A stretch of DNA of 64,000 nt from Talaromyces rugulosus (GCF_013368755.1 NC_049563.1:248001-312000), one strand, 5' to 3'. Counted from the first letter of the stretch, positions 1 to 11,514 are shown. The notes: a model not told the origin generated them from the letters alone. Numbers and translations are program-made.

Positions 1-850
1 GGCAGCAAGGCCCGCGCCGAGATCTCCACAGCTGAGTACTCGCTGTCCCATCGATTGAAGAATTGGCCGGGCACGCTCGAATGCATCTTTCTTTCCTCCA
101 ACCATTATGGTGAGAGTTCCATCTCTTGCACCGACAGTGCCTAACAGCCATTAGCAGGATCAGTAAACTCGTGACAAGAGGTTCTCTACCTCCAGATACC
201 GGAGCGTCTATCATTTCTGCACCGGTCTGTTTCACTTGATTGGCGATGGATCGACTTTCCTCTTGCTGTATAGTAGATTCGTCTATGCAAATTGTTCGAC
301 GAACATCGTCCTTTGATAATTTTTCCAGGGCCCTTATGACACCGGACTTCCCCAGGTATACCTCTCTGACATTGTTTGCGGTTGGAACCATGCTGATAAT
401 TGTAGCAGCCTTGTTCGCAATCTCTTCAGGGGCTTGTATGTGCATATTAGTACAAGGTTTCGTATTTAAGACATGAGCTAACTCACTTTTAGCGCTCTCA
501 ACCTTTATGTCAGGATTCGCTGCAGCATGTCGAGCTATGATTCTCGACACTGTGTCTGGATTGACGTCACAGACGACGAAATTCTTGGGGATTCCCCCAC
601 TTTGCCCTGCTTTACTAATAAGATTATTGACCTAAATGATTCATTAATTTTAGTTGCTAAGTTCTACTACAAGGGGCTCTTGGTTCAAATGGACATACCA
701 TGTGGTTTCCCATGGCACCTGCAGGAAGAATTAGAATATTCTAAGCTTATTCATTCCAATATCTGGGGTTCTGATAGAGTCTTTACCTAGACCAATGAAT
801 CCTATGGTATTGTAGCGGGCAGCATTAAACAGAACTGAAGTGATCCGCAT
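1..850 (-). CDS. 3-hydroxyisobutyrate dehydrogenase (partial)
   Basis: NAD-dependent oxidation of 3-hydroxyisobutyrate in valine catabolism, normally mitochondrial. The 3' end lies outside the window. Predicted exons: 787-850, 699-718, 487-631, 190-432, 1-140; phases agree at every junction. The spliced product starts MRITSVLFNAARYNTIGFIG and reads through the dinucleotide-binding motif GFIGLGAMGNHM, then NNLISK, then VVCDVNPDT (beta-2 acidic end), then DAPVSGGTVGARDGTLTIMV, the substrate-binding loop of the beta-hydroxyacid dehydrogenase family. The catalytic Lys region would lie beyond base 1. Exon 2 is only 20 nt and encodes the second half of the glycine motif. The start is the first ATG (848-850) in frame with the motif. 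A related beta-hydroxyacid dehydrogenase cannot be excluded without the C-terminus. Confidence 0.85.
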
Positions 851-1477
851 AGTGACTTATTTCTAGTACTTTGCCACACACTGAATATTGACGATGTTGG
901 GCAAAAAGAGTTCTGGACTTGTAAAGAATCGTTTGTATGTAAAATGAAGCTTAACAATTCTAAGAGAGTAGATGTGCAGCAAGAGAATAGGGATAATTGG
1001 CAAGACTAAAATACAAAGTATGTCTAGTGTAGCTAGGTCTAATGCAACTCTAAACTAAAAACTAAAGTACGGCCATGAGATGTGAGGGCTTGGGGTCGTC
1101 GTGGGGTCAATGTGGGGTCCTAAGGTGTGGAGTCGTAAGGTAGGGGTGGATTTGAGTACTACTTATGGGTGAACCTCAAGCTGAAAGGTTGGGTGGGGGT
1201 TAGAAACTGGGGTTGGGTGAAAAGAGAAAATACAGGCCCTCATAATTAGGATCACACCGGCGCTCATGAGCAGCGTCGCGGCCTTGTTTCAGGCTCCGTG
1301 TGCTCCCGGAGCCGGGCTGAGCATAAAGCGGCATCGCGCGGCCAGCATTAGCGTCGCACATATTTGTTATATAGGTGACCAAGTAGTCGTCAAATTACAA
1401 TGCAAAATATACACAATCAAATAACCGAATAAGCGGATAAAGGAAGATTGTTTCTGTACATGTGTAGTTAGTCCCCT
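851..1477. other. Intergenic, no gene seen
   Basis: 627 bp between the 5' end of the dehydrogenase gene and the 3' end of the exporter gene. A G-rich stretch around 1085-1160 repeats variants of GTGGGGTC. No convincing coding region was seen on either strand. Confidence 0.6.
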
Positions 1478-4400
1478 TTAAACCAAATCTACAAGCTCCT
1501 TGGACACTAGGTGTGCCTCGCCCAAGACTCCCTTAACCACGAGCACCAGCTCATCGATACTTCCCAAAAACTTGAGATACGCACTCAACGCGACGCAGAA
1601 CTTTCGGTATTCCTCATCGCGAACTAGCTCTGGGGTAACATTGAAATCTCCCACCCGAGTGCGGCCGTGTTCAAAGGCTCGGCGCAGCAGAGGAGTTGGG
1701 AGAATCTCAGGCGGAGCATCCTCTGTCTTCAAGGCCTGTTCACACATGCCCAAAACTGCCATAATTTCGCCAATGATACGATGATCGAGAAGGCCGGTTT
1801 GCCGAGAGAGGTTATCTTGAAAATGTTGTGGTAGGGAACCAGAAAGTACCAGTAGACGCCGTAAGTTCAGATTCATAGCATGGCATAGCCGCTTCACAAT
1901 GTCCAGAGCCTCACTATCGAATCGGGAGCTTGAAAATTCAAACCGTAGCAGTGCAATAGGTCCATCTAGCAATACAAGCGACTCGGTCAACTGGATAGTG
2001 ACTGACTCAGCAAGAAGCTGGCCATCATCACGGGAGTGTCCCCAGCAGGAAAGTAATAGGGCGTAATGATCCGACAAGGAACGAATAGAGCGAGAAAGGC
2101 TTTTCCGGACGTGTTTGGATGCCGATGGAGGATGTGGGAGAATTTGTACAATGATGGACGCTCCGACGCCAACCAATGCCAAAACGAGTCGTCGATAAAA
2201 CACAGTGTAACCTACTCCCGGGTTCCCATACTGAGGAATGTGTCTAGAAAATTATCAGCCATGACAGAAATATCTCCGCGTTCGGTAGTTTTCACTCACG
2301 TATCATCGAAACTGTAGGCAACAACAAGTAAAAATGTTACACCAGACATGATTCCTCCCTGAAGGAAGCTAGGGGGGAGATACAACCTTATCCAGATAAA
2401 TATCGTAAGAATAGCTCCGACGATAGCTGCAAGGCCATATGGACTCCCGGGTCCATTGCCAGATCCGATGTACCAGGCCAGCAATCCCAAAACACCTCCA
2501 GCGACAGTACCAACTACCCGTGAAATAACGGCAAAGGTAAAATCAGCCATGTAGACTAAAAGACTTGTCTGCGCCATAATCAAGGCCCATAGTCCTTTCT
2601 CGCGGTAGTAAAAGCCCGCAGTATGGGGAAGTGCAGCGGGTATGCTCAGGGCGATAGTCACGACCACCATTCGTATACCATAAAGTCCTGCATTTGACGT
2701 GAACCAGTGATAGGTACCTAAGACGACTCGCCCAGTGACACTCCGTGGCCTGCTGCGATATCCGCGGCTAATGCGAAGTTTCTCTTGCGCAACCTTCGTG
2801 AGATCAGCCACTTGGTAGGGGTCGTCGTCTGTCGCTGGAGCCAACATCGGCGTCTTTTCATTCGTTCCAGTTGCCCAGGCAGCGGCGTGTGTGAGGCTGA
2901 GAGGCCACCACAACCGAGTCTTTGTCGATTTATGAAAAACAGTGAAAATACGAGACATCAGGGCTTCTGTCTTGTCGATTGCGTTGGCCATGTGTTCCTC
3001 AAATACCATGCCAACGACGAGTCCTCTTGCTCGTGGTATTCTGTCGCCCTGAGCGTCGGGGTCCTCGAAAAATTGGGAGTATTCGGCAATAAGAGTCTCT
3101 GTCACTTTGTTGACAAAAGATCCACGAATTTGATGCAGTTTTTCCAGCGTGTCTGTGGCGCGTCTATGTAGCTCCTCCCGTTCCTCAGCTGCAGGACGGC
3201 GAAACCAGCGCCGGCTATTTACCATATGGATGCATTCTTTCATGAGATCAAGAGATTCTAGGCAGACTTCGATGGCTTCGGTACTGGATTTAATAAGCGC
3301 CTTAGCTGACTCGTCACCGATGTGGTGATCTCCGGCAGTGCGAAATCCATCCAGAAGTTCGGCCATTTTCGAGCGCTGATGGCCACCGACGTCGTGGGTA
3401 TGTTTTTCGTCCAAGGCATGATCATTTTTTATTTCATCAACATAGTCGCGTAGCAAATTTTCGGTGCGAGAGTCGCTGAAGAGCCTGGTCATGTGGAATT
3501 CCAACAGCGCCATAACAGCCGTTACTAGGTGCCGTGCGGGTTCCTTGAAACTTGCAACGTCCTCAGATCCCCAAAGGCCAACGGAAAAATCTAGAGGCAA
3601 AAAGCCAAAGGCCGGTTCCATCTTTCGATATTCCTGGACGATTTTGGTCTGAATCATGCGCAAGGGCCCAAGTCCGTCCGGGTTCTTTTCTTTTTTCCCG
3701 AGTGTGGATGCGGTAAATTCCAATGGTAGCCTGAGGTGATCCATCATATCCTCAAGACTATCTAACAGTACATGGGACGTGGAACGAGGAAACAAAAGTA
3801 CTGAACATGCGAACCCTAGTCCCACGCCGATCGCAGCTGGTTTGATCAGCGTCTCGGGGAGGGTCCCTTGGAACGAAGGGAAGAGAGGGGCATAGGTCAA
3901 GATAAGATCAGAGATAATGATACCGAAAATAGTAGTAAACGTCGCTTTTGGATTACTAGCTCGTAGCCTAGCCTAGTCTGGTCAGTATATTACAGACCTG
4001 AATGGATTGATCGATTGTGTTATTATCTGGGTTGGTGTCACCTACTAACAAATAGATGAAAAGGCAGACCATGCAATAAATCACCACAGTTACTCGTGCG
4101 TCAAGCATATACCCTTCGTAAATCAAGACTTGTGCAGCAGCGGTTGGAGTGGTCCCAGTAGCGTTCGCTTGAGCTGCGGCTGTCTGTTGCAAGGATGCGA
4201 ATCGTGCTTGGGTCTCTGCGGCTGGCCTGGCAGCAAAAGCTGCTTTCATGGCAATTACTCCCCATGCCCAGGCCATAAGCATTCCCATAATCATGGTCGT
4301 TGCACCAAGAAGATATATAGACACAATGCCAGAGGGTGGGATCATCAATAAAACCATACTATGAAAACACGTCGGATCAGCATGTACGCTCTTTCTGTTC

Positions 4401-4756
4401 TCGAGGATCTACAGTTTGTCCACTGTGTTTTTTAATCCACCGCCTTACCCATAATAGAGAACAACGACAGGAGAGGAACCGAGGGAATCTCACCAAGCAA
4501 AGAAGGCCCCAAATCCGAGGCTCCGCAGCGAGGGGCTGATGAGTATCAACAAGCAAGCTACCCAGGCTGCAACCCAGCAGCGAAAGAAAACCTTGAGATC
4601 GCGGGCATTGAAGTGATCAAGGTAAGGCGGCAGTTTACGCTTTACTTTGGTGGCCGGCGCATCATTTTCTTGGACAGAGCTTGCTGTAGGCGGCGGTTGT
4701 TGCTGAATACTGGGTTGTTCCGCTTCCGCGAAATCCGAGGCTCTCCTTTCGGTCAT
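1478..4756 (-). CDS. Aromatic acid exporter-like / fusaric-acid-resistance-like membrane protein (ArAE_2_N with DUF2421)
   Basis: Large fungal membrane protein of the family related to bacterial fusaric acid resistance and aromatic acid exporters, sometimes called a putative ER transporter. Predicted exons: 4494-4756, 4046-4358, 2300-3972, 1478-2243; total 3015 nt, 1004 residues. The N-terminus is polar with a Pro/Gln run, then KLPPYLDHFNARDLKVFFRC and hydrophobic helices. The second exon continues the membrane block (IPPSGIVSIYLLGATTMIMG). The exon 2/3 junction restores ARLRASNPKATFTTIFG, a strong family hallmark. A long soluble segment follows, then a second membrane block near residues 600-740 (GLWALIMAQTSLLVYMADFT), and the DUF2421-like tail after HIPQYGNPGVGYTVFYRRL. 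Probable role is export of aromatic or weak acids; the substrate cannot be inferred. The start ATG is at 4754-4756. Confidence 0.9.
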
Positions 4757-6343
4757 AATGTCGCCTCAATGGAGTCTGCTGCACGAAGCAAACGATCAAT
4801 AAACCATTGCTAAAATACCAATGGCTGCTTGATGAATAGCAAACAATGAATTGGCACCGGAGATGTGTGTTTGCGAGGGGAAGAGACGAGAAAACTTACT
4901 TAGGCCAAGAAACGGCCGTAAGGCCAAGGCTGGAAACAGCACGTGAAGTGGGGCATCATTGAGCATTCCTATTGGCTAGCATAGATTTCCCCTGCATCGT
5001 CCTGCACGCTAGCCCTAATTTGGAATATGACTCAGCGTCATCAAGAGTTGGCTACCGCATTAGGCTTAGCCTTGCGGGGCCCTGGGAATAGCTTCATTCA
5101 GGCCCAAAATTGAAGATTACTTCAAATACTACTACCCCATTGTGAGCCATCTGGGATAATTATTTGCCCTCTCTCATTAAATGCGAGATACATGGTGTAA
5201 ATATCAATATGTTCGTCCTGTAATGCTACAGCATGAAGTTCCGGACAAGCGACTTTACCGGCAGACAGTGCTTTGAAGATGGGGATTGTGTTGCTATAAA
5301 GCCCAAGGGGGTGCCGTTTGAAGCGGACTGGATTCTTGAAAGCAGGCGACCTGACCGAGGGTCTCTTTTCGGGCTCTTTAAGCTTCCACCACTAGTTGAT
5401 GCAGCACTAGTCCTAGAAATGATGTTTTATTGGATTACTATTATTTCTGATCGTTTGTAACGGCTGGCTAGATGGGGTAATAGGGTGCTGTCGCTAAAGA
5501 GTATAGTTTTTGTATAGGGAGGTGGGCTGAGAACATTAGTTGTTGCACCAGTCGACTATCTAGACGAAGATATTGTTCTCGAAATGCCCAGATTGTAACA
5601 TTAAGCGTTCCGTATGGAGTAATGTATTTTTGATGATATTTACATGTCCTGCAATCCAGCACAATTTTGAAAGACGTAGAAGTGCCTAATAAACAGATTA
5701 TCCCCACAATCACATGAACGAAGCATCTAAACCATGAGCGGACTGGATAAGGAGTTCTATCCGACGCAGTGATCGATACATGTAAGGTGCCAGCAGGACA
5801 ACCCCTAGATACCACCACCATCGGCTTCAAATGCTCATTATCCATGTATTTACTAGCTCATATCACGCTGCTTATTATTTTTATAGTGTCTAAATAGTTA
5901 TTTATAAGTTTGGGATCGCTACATGGGTAAATTTTAATTATTGTATATGTCGGGCTTGCGGCAAGATTTGACTATATTTTTGTATCCATCGGTACTTGCA
6001 CCCTAGGACTCAAATGGCCTGCCCTAAAAAGACTTTAGAACAAACCTGATTATTCTTATAATAATATTGTACCAAAATTCAACTCATTGGCCGAGCCAGA
6101 CCTGTGCCGGAACAAGACCTACCCGAGCGTCGGCCGAAGTCTTAGCCGGTTGCGGGGTTTTCTCTCCGGGGCAAAGCGGACAATGACAACATAAAACACT
6201 TTACAGTCCGGAAAGTCGAACAGAGGAAAAACCTCAAGGAATCTATCTGTGCTTGTCTCTACGTACGGCGGTGTGCGTGTCAATTTTCGTTTCGCAGGTG
6301 GCGACGTCATCGGTAATCCACATAATCGACACGGCCAAAAAAA
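4757..6343. other. Long intergenic region, nothing firm
   Basis: 1.6 kb shared upstream region of two divergent genes. It contains AT-rich blocks (5850-6080) and two open frames (75 and 125 codons) without recognisable domains, which I do not call as genes. Confidence 0.5.
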
Positions 6344-7411
6344 ATGGCCTCGGAACTATCCAAAGCTCTGAAGGAGTCCTTTGAGCATGGCTCATCCATA
6401 TTCGACTCAACGACGTCGCGAAACGTATCCTTCCAGTTTCCACTGTTGGGCTTCCCGATCAAGCACTCCCTTGCCCCGGTGGTGCATAACTCGATGTTCC
6501 ACACCAAGGGTTTGCCATGGAAATACCACCTTCTTGAATCAAAGGATATCAATGATCTTCGCACAAAACTCGAAGTTTCGCCATCCGGCGGACAAGACAG
6601 CTCTGTAACTATTGGCGCCGCAGTTACTATGCCTCACAAGGTGTCCTTTATGTCTCACGTAGACGAATTGACCACCGAAGGTCGATCTATTGGGGCAATC
6701 AACACAATTTTCACTAGACTCGACCAAAAAACGGGAACTTTGAGAAGGATTGGGACCAACACCGACACCATTGGAATTGCCAGATCCTTTACGACGACAC
6801 CAAACCCGCTATTTGCAGGAGAAACAGAGCCACAGATTGGTAGAGAACGACCGGCATTAGTAATTGGGGGAGGTGGCGCATCGCGCAGCGCAGTATTTGC
6901 TCTGCACCATTTTCTGGGAGCGAAAGAGATATACCTTGTCAGTCGACTCAAGAGCGAAACTGATGAGATTATTTCCTGGTTTGCCAAGTCACCATCTTTC
7001 AACGCCAAATTGCGAGCAGTGCATGACCTTGACGAATCAAAGGCTTTGACTACGCCTTACTACATCGTTGGTGCAATCCCAGACATCCCGCCTCAAACAC
7101 CAGGCGAGAAAACCGCCCATGCCATCACTCGGGAGCTACTTGCGGGTGCCACTAGGGCCTCAGTGCCCAAGGGTGTGGTGTTGGAGATGTGTTATCACCC
7201 CAACATTCGCACAACGTTTTACGAGTTTGCCGAGCAGAGTGGGTGGACGGTTGTCCCAGGAACAATAGCCATGATTTGGCAAGCTGTTGCCCAGCAAGTT
7301 TTGTGGACCGAGACTGAGTTTGTTAATGAGATTGCTGTGGTGGACGACTTGAAGAAGATTGTCGAGGGTAAAATTGCTGGTCATACGCAGACGCATGAGG
7401 CCCGAATCTAG
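6344..7411 (+). CDS. Shikimate/quinate dehydrogenase-like protein
   Basis: Single-exon protein of 355 residues from the shikimate dehydrogenase superfamily. It probably uses NAD(P) to interconvert a shikimate- or quinate-type hydroxyl and keto group. Domain order: N-terminal substrate-binding domain (LLGFPIKHSLAPVVHNSMF near residue 35, AAVTMPHKVSFMSHVDELT near residue 90, with the catalytic Lys in MPHK, then IGAINTIF), then a Rossmann domain with ALVIGGGGASRSAVFALHH near residue 173 and VSRLKS after it. The C-terminal helix region VPGTIAMIWQAVAQQVLW matches the family's substrate-site glutamines. Fungi carry shikimate dehydrogenase activity in the AROM pentafunctional protein and quinate dehydrogenase in the qut/qa cluster; this stand-alone divergent homologue may act on another substrate. 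No qut genes are nearby. The start ATG follows an A-rich leader (AAAAAAAATGG). Confidence 0.88.
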   Translation: MASELSKALKESFEHGSSIFDSTTSRNVSFQFPLLGFPIKHSLAPVVHNSMFHTKGLPWKYHLLESKDINDLRTKLEVSPSGGQDSSVTIGAAVTMPHKVSFMSHVDELTTEGRSIGAINTIFTRLDQKTGTLRRIGTNTDTIGIARSFTTTPNPLFAGETEPQIGRERPALVIGGGGASRSAVFALHHFLGAKEIYLVSRLKSETDEIISWFAKSPSFNAKLRAVHDLDESKALTTPYYIVGAIPDIPPQTPGEKTAHAITRELLAGATRASVPKGVVLEMCYHPNIRTTFYEFAEQSGWTVVPGTIAMIWQAVAQQVLWTETEFVNEIAVVDDLKKIVEGKIAGHTQTHEARI

Positions 7412-7839
7412 AATTTTGTATCATAGTGGACATAGAACCAGCAGTGAATAGATCATTTTTGTGTCAATCGCATGGAATATGCTTAGAATTGTCCGTTTTA
7501 TCATTCAGATTAAAAGAAATAATTAGAATTAATCATTTTGAATGACGGGTACATGTACTAGTGTCAGAAATGATACAGATCCTTGTCATAGACGGTGTCA
7601 ATTACCTCGGTATGGTGTAATGGACTTGGAATAAACCATGAGCTACTTCCAGTGAACACCTTTGGTGTCATTATTCCTTTTAAACTACTGTTCATTAACG
7701 GACCATCGATATGAGAAAGAATAAAAAAAAAATGAACCCAGCCGCTAGGAAAGCTGCTAGGGATCAAGCCCGGGAGTCAAGCTAGGAAGATTGGAGTACA
7801 AAACTCGATGGTTATGATGGGTGGATGTAAGCTCTTAGC
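7412..7839. other. Intergenic
   Basis: 428 bp between two plus-strand genes, with AT-rich 3' flank. Nothing else recognised. Confidence 0.5.
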
Positions 7840-8472
7840 ATGTTGATTTCATTCTCATTGACCAAAGCATTGGCACTAAAAAGCCAGGAAGAACTTTCGG
7901 CGAATGAAGAACTCACCGTGGAAGAAGTCGAAGAACAAGGACATGAAAAAGGGGAAGGGGAATACGAAGAGAACCTCCACACCCCCGCGGGAACTAGCAC
8001 CATCGGTGATCAATTCGACAATCTAGGTCCTCATCCCAGTATCGACCCCGGTGTAACATGCCCCTGGCCAGGACAAACATTTGTCTTTCGTGATCATCTA
8101 ACAAAAAGGGTAATCACACTAGAAGATGGCAATTTGGTATTACGACCTAACGGGAGAAGCTCTGATCGTGGCAGTCATTGGCGCTGCGAGCAGAGCAAGT
8201 CGTTGTGGCTGGGCTTCCGCAATGCTGTGTCTGGTACCTACATTGGTCGCGACGGCAATGGAAAAATTGCCACGAGCGCAAAGGATCACCTTCAGTTGGG
8301 AAGCTTTTGCACCCGACAGCTACAGGCTGGAGAACACGTGCTATTAGTGAAATACTATGATGATCTTCTTCCTTTGGTATATGATTTTAAAGATCTTGAA
8401 TTTAGAGTTGGTAACAAGGGAGATATGGAGAGATTTAGAGCCTGGGAATTCATTAAAGTTAGTTCCAGATAG
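7840..8472 (+). CDS. Uncharacterised fungal protein, beta-trefoil/fascin-like
   Basis: Single-exon protein of 210 residues. After an acidic, Glu-rich N-terminal segment (about residues 15-45), the body reads CPWPGQTFVFRDHLTKRVIT, GNLVLRPNG, SHWRC, LWLGFRNAVSGTYIGRDGNG and finally RAWEFIKV. The repeated pattern (glycine turn, 'leG.l.L', 'W.c', 'lgf.n..sg.ylg.d..G') is like small fungal proteins predicted to fold as fascin/ricin-B-type beta-trefoils. No signal peptide is obvious and no catalytic motif is seen. Family assignment is from pattern resemblance only; function unknown. The acidic N-terminal extension may be lineage-specific, or the true start could be a later codon. Confidence 0.7.
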   Translation: MLISFSLTKALALKSQEELSANEELTVEEVEEQGHEKGEGEYEENLHTPAGTSTIGDQFDNLGPHPSIDPGVTCPWPGQTFVFRDHLTKRVITLEDGNLVLRPNGRSSDRGSHWRCEQSKSLWLGFRNAVSGTYIGRDGNGKIATSAKDHLQLGSFCTRQLQAGEHVLLVKYYDDLLPLVYDFKDLEFRVGNKGDMERFRAWEFIKVSSR

Positions 8473-8954
8473 CTCTTCCAACAATTAATTATTACCATTA
8501 TTATCATCATCATTATTATTGGATGCATTTGATGAATCAAAATCCCATTTGGGACAGAGGTCTGCTAAGTCCGATAATCTCCGGGCGAGTCTCTAATCTC
8601 CACAGCGTATCTCCGACAACCAACATAGCATGACCGCCAAAACCATGTAGACGGCACAATACAGTCTCCGAAGTCGATTGTATGCTTCTAGATTGTGAAC
8701 TTCGACGACCCCGTATACTCGTGAATCGACGGAGTGTCGTAAGCAAGCGAGAATAGGAGTTCAATGTTGAGCCGACGTGATGAGCGCCCCAACAACCTAG
8801 CTAAAAAAATGTCAATCGACAACACACCTCTCCGGGATATAAAAGCTGAAGACCTTCCGCTCTGTGAATGTAAATATGGATAAAGAACATCAACTGACCA
8901 ATAAAGACACCCAAAGACAGTATCGCCTTCGCAAGAAGTCCCACCAAAACCAAA
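8473..8954. other. Intergenic, upstream of the reductase gene
   Basis: 482 bp. It starts with an ATT/ATC trinucleotide-rich stretch (8487-8520) and ends with the TATA-containing promoter listed separately. Confidence 0.5.
8838..8844 (+). promoter_or_regulatory. TATA box of the reductase gene
   Basis: TATAAAA lies 117 bp before the ATG at 8955, a plausible core promoter distance for a fungal gene. Confidence 0.45.
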
Positions 8955-10073
8955 ATGACCACCGAAATACAAACCCAGCGGGCTCTTTATCAAGAGGTCT
9001 ATGGAGAACCACTTGTTGTGAAGAACTTGGAAATACCAAAGGCAACACCAGGAAGTGTGATCGTCCGTATCGCTGCAGCTGGAGTCATCACATACATGAA
9101 GGACATCTACAACGGAAAACGCCAGCATCCTTATCCAACACCAATAATCCCGGGAAGTTGTGCCGTTGGTCGCGTGGCTGAACTGGGTGCTGATTCAACC
9201 AGTTTGAAAGTCGGAGACTTGGTTTTTATTGACCCTGTGATCCGTGGCCGTGACGGAACCGGCGACATTTTTCTTTTCGGCGTCCACAGGGGTCATTCGG
9301 ACGGTGGTCGCAAGTTGATGGAAGGTGAATGGCGTCACGGAACGTTCGCGGAGTATGCGAAAATTCCTATAGAGAACTGCGCCCCTATCGATGAGAAGTT
9401 ATGCTGTGGATCCACAGAAGAAGGAGGTCTTGGTTACCAGGTGTCAGATCTGGTTGACCTTGGGCGGCTGCTGGTCCCGTTTGGCGGACTCAGGGATATC
9501 GAGCTCCAGCCAGGCCAGACCGTAATCGTGGCACAACCAACGGGTGGATTTGGCTCAGCTGCAGTCCAAGTAGCCTTGGCCATGGGCGCAAGAGTGATTG
9601 CCATGGGCCGAAATGCTTCCAAGCTCGAAAACGTTGTCCGTCAAATGGCGCCATTTACGCGGCCGGGCATGTTGGAGACCGTGACGATTTCCGGGAGTGT
9701 TGAGACGGACGTGAAAAACTTGCAAAAGTTTCGACCCATTGATGCGTTTTTCGATATTTCTCCAGATGAGGCAATCAATTCCTCTCATTTCAAAGCTGCC
9801 ATCTTGTCACTGCGCCAGGAAGGACGCGTGAGCCTTATGGGTGGGTTTAGATCTGACGTTCCGATCCCACACTCAATGATCATGCATGCGAATATCCGTT
9901 TGCAGGGAACATGGATGTGTACTCGGGCCCAAGTCAGAGAGGGCATTAAACTGGCCGAAAGGGGACTGCTGAAACTTAGTGGCTCGACTCCTAAGGAATT
10001 TGCCCTTGAGGCCTGGGACGAGGCGTTTGAGTACGCGAACACTACCGGACTCCTGACCGTTATCGTGCCCTAA
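8955..10073 (+). CDS. Zinc-type alcohol dehydrogenase-like (MDR superfamily) oxidoreductase
   Basis: Single-exon protein of 372 residues of the medium-chain dehydrogenase/reductase superfamily. The N-terminal GroES-like domain includes PTPIIPGSCAVGRVAELGAD (near residue 60) and LKVGDLVFIDP; GTFAEYAKIP marks its end. The Rossmann domain has VIVAQPTGGFGSAAVQVALA (near residue 195), then MGARVIAMGRNASKLE, whose Arg after beta-2 suggests NADP(H) preference. Typical Cys ligands of the catalytic zinc are not evident, so it is probably a quinone-oxidoreductase or isopropanol-dehydrogenase-like member rather than a classical ADH. Length is normal for the family. Substrate unknown. A TATA box at 8838-8844 supports transcription from this ATG. 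Confidence 0.85.
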   Translation: MTTEIQTQRALYQEVYGEPLVVKNLEIPKATPGSVIVRIAAAGVITYMKDIYNGKRQHPYPTPIIPGSCAVGRVAELGADSTSLKVGDLVFIDPVIRGRDGTGDIFLFGVHRGHSDGGRKLMEGEWRHGTFAEYAKIPIENCAPIDEKLCCGSTEEGGLGYQVSDLVDLGRLLVPFGGLRDIELQPGQTVIVAQPTGGFGSAAVQVALAMGARVIAMGRNASKLENVVRQMAPFTRPGMLETVTISGSVETDVKNLQKFRPIDAFFDISPDEAINSSHFKAAILSLRQEGRVSLMGGFRSDVPIPHSMIMHANIRLQGTWMCTRAQVREGIKLAERGLLKLSGSTPKEFALEAWDEAFEYANTTGLLTVIVP

Positions 10074-10443
10074 TCTGGTCAGTGTGAATTTAGCCATGTG
10101 GCTGTTATAGTGGTCTTAGTATGAAGAAATATAAATGAAATTTGCCGATATTACTGGTTAAAACTGCAGGTTTCTGCGTAAATGCAAGGCTTGGCAGGCT
10201 GTGTTTAGGGCTATTCGTACGACCCGGAAAGAGAAGTTCCCGATAGACACGTCGCTGCCTAACCCCTAACTTCTAAGACTATTAATATATTACTCCGTAG
10301 TTTTCAAACAAAAATACTCTAGACATAATATTTCGTACTCGATATCGAGAAAAATATACGTCAAACTGAGCCCATCGTAACCCTCGTCGAAAAAAACTTC
10401 CTCTCGTTCACCGATTAGACTCGAATTGCCGGTTTCTTATAGC
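10074..10443. other. Intergenic
   Basis: 370 bp; contains the nine-base motif TACTCCGTA at 10291-10299, which recurs elsewhere in the window. Otherwise nothing recognised. Confidence 0.5.
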
Positions 10444-11300
10444 ATGGAGACGCCTCTACACCCTTATTTCCCTCTTGGGATTCATATTCCCGGCTACGTG
10501 GCGAATGTCAACTCATTACCATCGTTGCTTGGCCAATTTGCGTTGCTCTGGGCAGTTGTCATGGCTGTCGCATGGCTGGGTATTAGCCGTATCCGACCCT
10601 CCAGCAGCACTGCAGACCGACTGGCTTGTGTATGGTTCTGTCTAAGTTGGTCCAACTCTGCACAGTGGAACAAATAGGAACCAGTAGCTGACGTATCTCA
10701 GCTGCATCGATCCATCTCTTCTTTGAAGGCTACTTCGTTGTCAACCACACGACAATCGGAGGAGCTGACCATCTTTTTGGCGAGCTTTGGAAGGAGTACT
10801 CACTTTCTGATTCGAGATACCTGAGATCCGACGCATTTCTTGTTTCCATGGAATCCATTACAGCTGTATGAACCCTGTTTTCAAAATTTGCGAACTAAGA
10901 AGCTTACTCTTTGTCGTTATCAAAATAGGTTTTCTGGGGTCCTCTTGGCTTCTTCATTGCCTATTCTATCGCTGTCCAGCATCCTGCGCGATACGCTTTA
11001 CAGATTGTCATCTCGCTGGGACAAATTTATGGTGATCTTTTATACTACGCCACCAGCCTGTTTGATCTGTTCCATTACGGAGTCGAGTTTTCGCGGCCAG
11101 AAAATTACTATTTCTGGGTATATTACTTTTTCATGAACTTTATTTGGATCGTGATTCCGACATGTAAGCCACAATTGAACAGTGATTGAAAAGTGATTGG
11201 GACTAACGGTGGTCTAGACTATTTGAAGGACGCTCTGAACGAGGTCATTTCGGTCTTTCGAAAGGCAGACCAGGTGGAAAAAACGCGCAGGGCTCAATAG
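10444..11300 (+). CDS. EBP (emopamil-binding, sterol delta8-delta7 isomerase-like) membrane protein
   Basis: Four predicted exons: 10444-10645, 10702-10865, 10929-11163, 11218-11300; 684 nt, 227 residues. The spliced product carries the EBP/EXPERA family blocks: IHLFFEGYFVVNH, LWKEYSLSDSRYL, VSMESITA, VFWGPLGFFIAYSIAVQHPA, SLGQIYGDLLYYAT and YYFWVYYFFMNFIWIVIP, and about five hydrophobic helices. The residues His and Glu in the first block, and the Glu in MESIT, correspond to the region that binds sterol in EBP. Mammals and plants use EBP for delta8-delta7 sterol isomerisation; most fungi use the unrelated ERG2, so this copy may act on another sterol-like or terpenoid substrate (inference). 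The first donor (GTTGGT at 10646) is weak; the ATG chosen is the first in frame. The C-terminus is short and basic. Confidence 0.88.
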
Positions 11301-11514
11301 AAATAATGCGTCATTCCAGCGATGTCAATGATGGAAATAAAAGCAGACCCATCAATGTTTGAAATTTATCGCCCGATTTTGTCAAATATTATTACAACGA
11401 AGAACAGGACCCTCGGCAGTGCATTATCATCAAGCGGATAGTATAAACAGAATCAAAACAGCTTAAAATCGGGAGAGAAAAACCAACCCTAAAAAAAACA
11501 CCACACTAGTCACC

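Noticed and set aside
1200..1382. 60-codon minus-strand frame
   Set aside because: Short, low-complexity context, no family resemblance.
5233..5845. Two open frames (75 codons plus strand, 125 codons minus strand) upstream of the shikimate-dehydrogenase-like gene
   Set aside because: No recognisable domain or coding-type composition; I treat them as chance frames.
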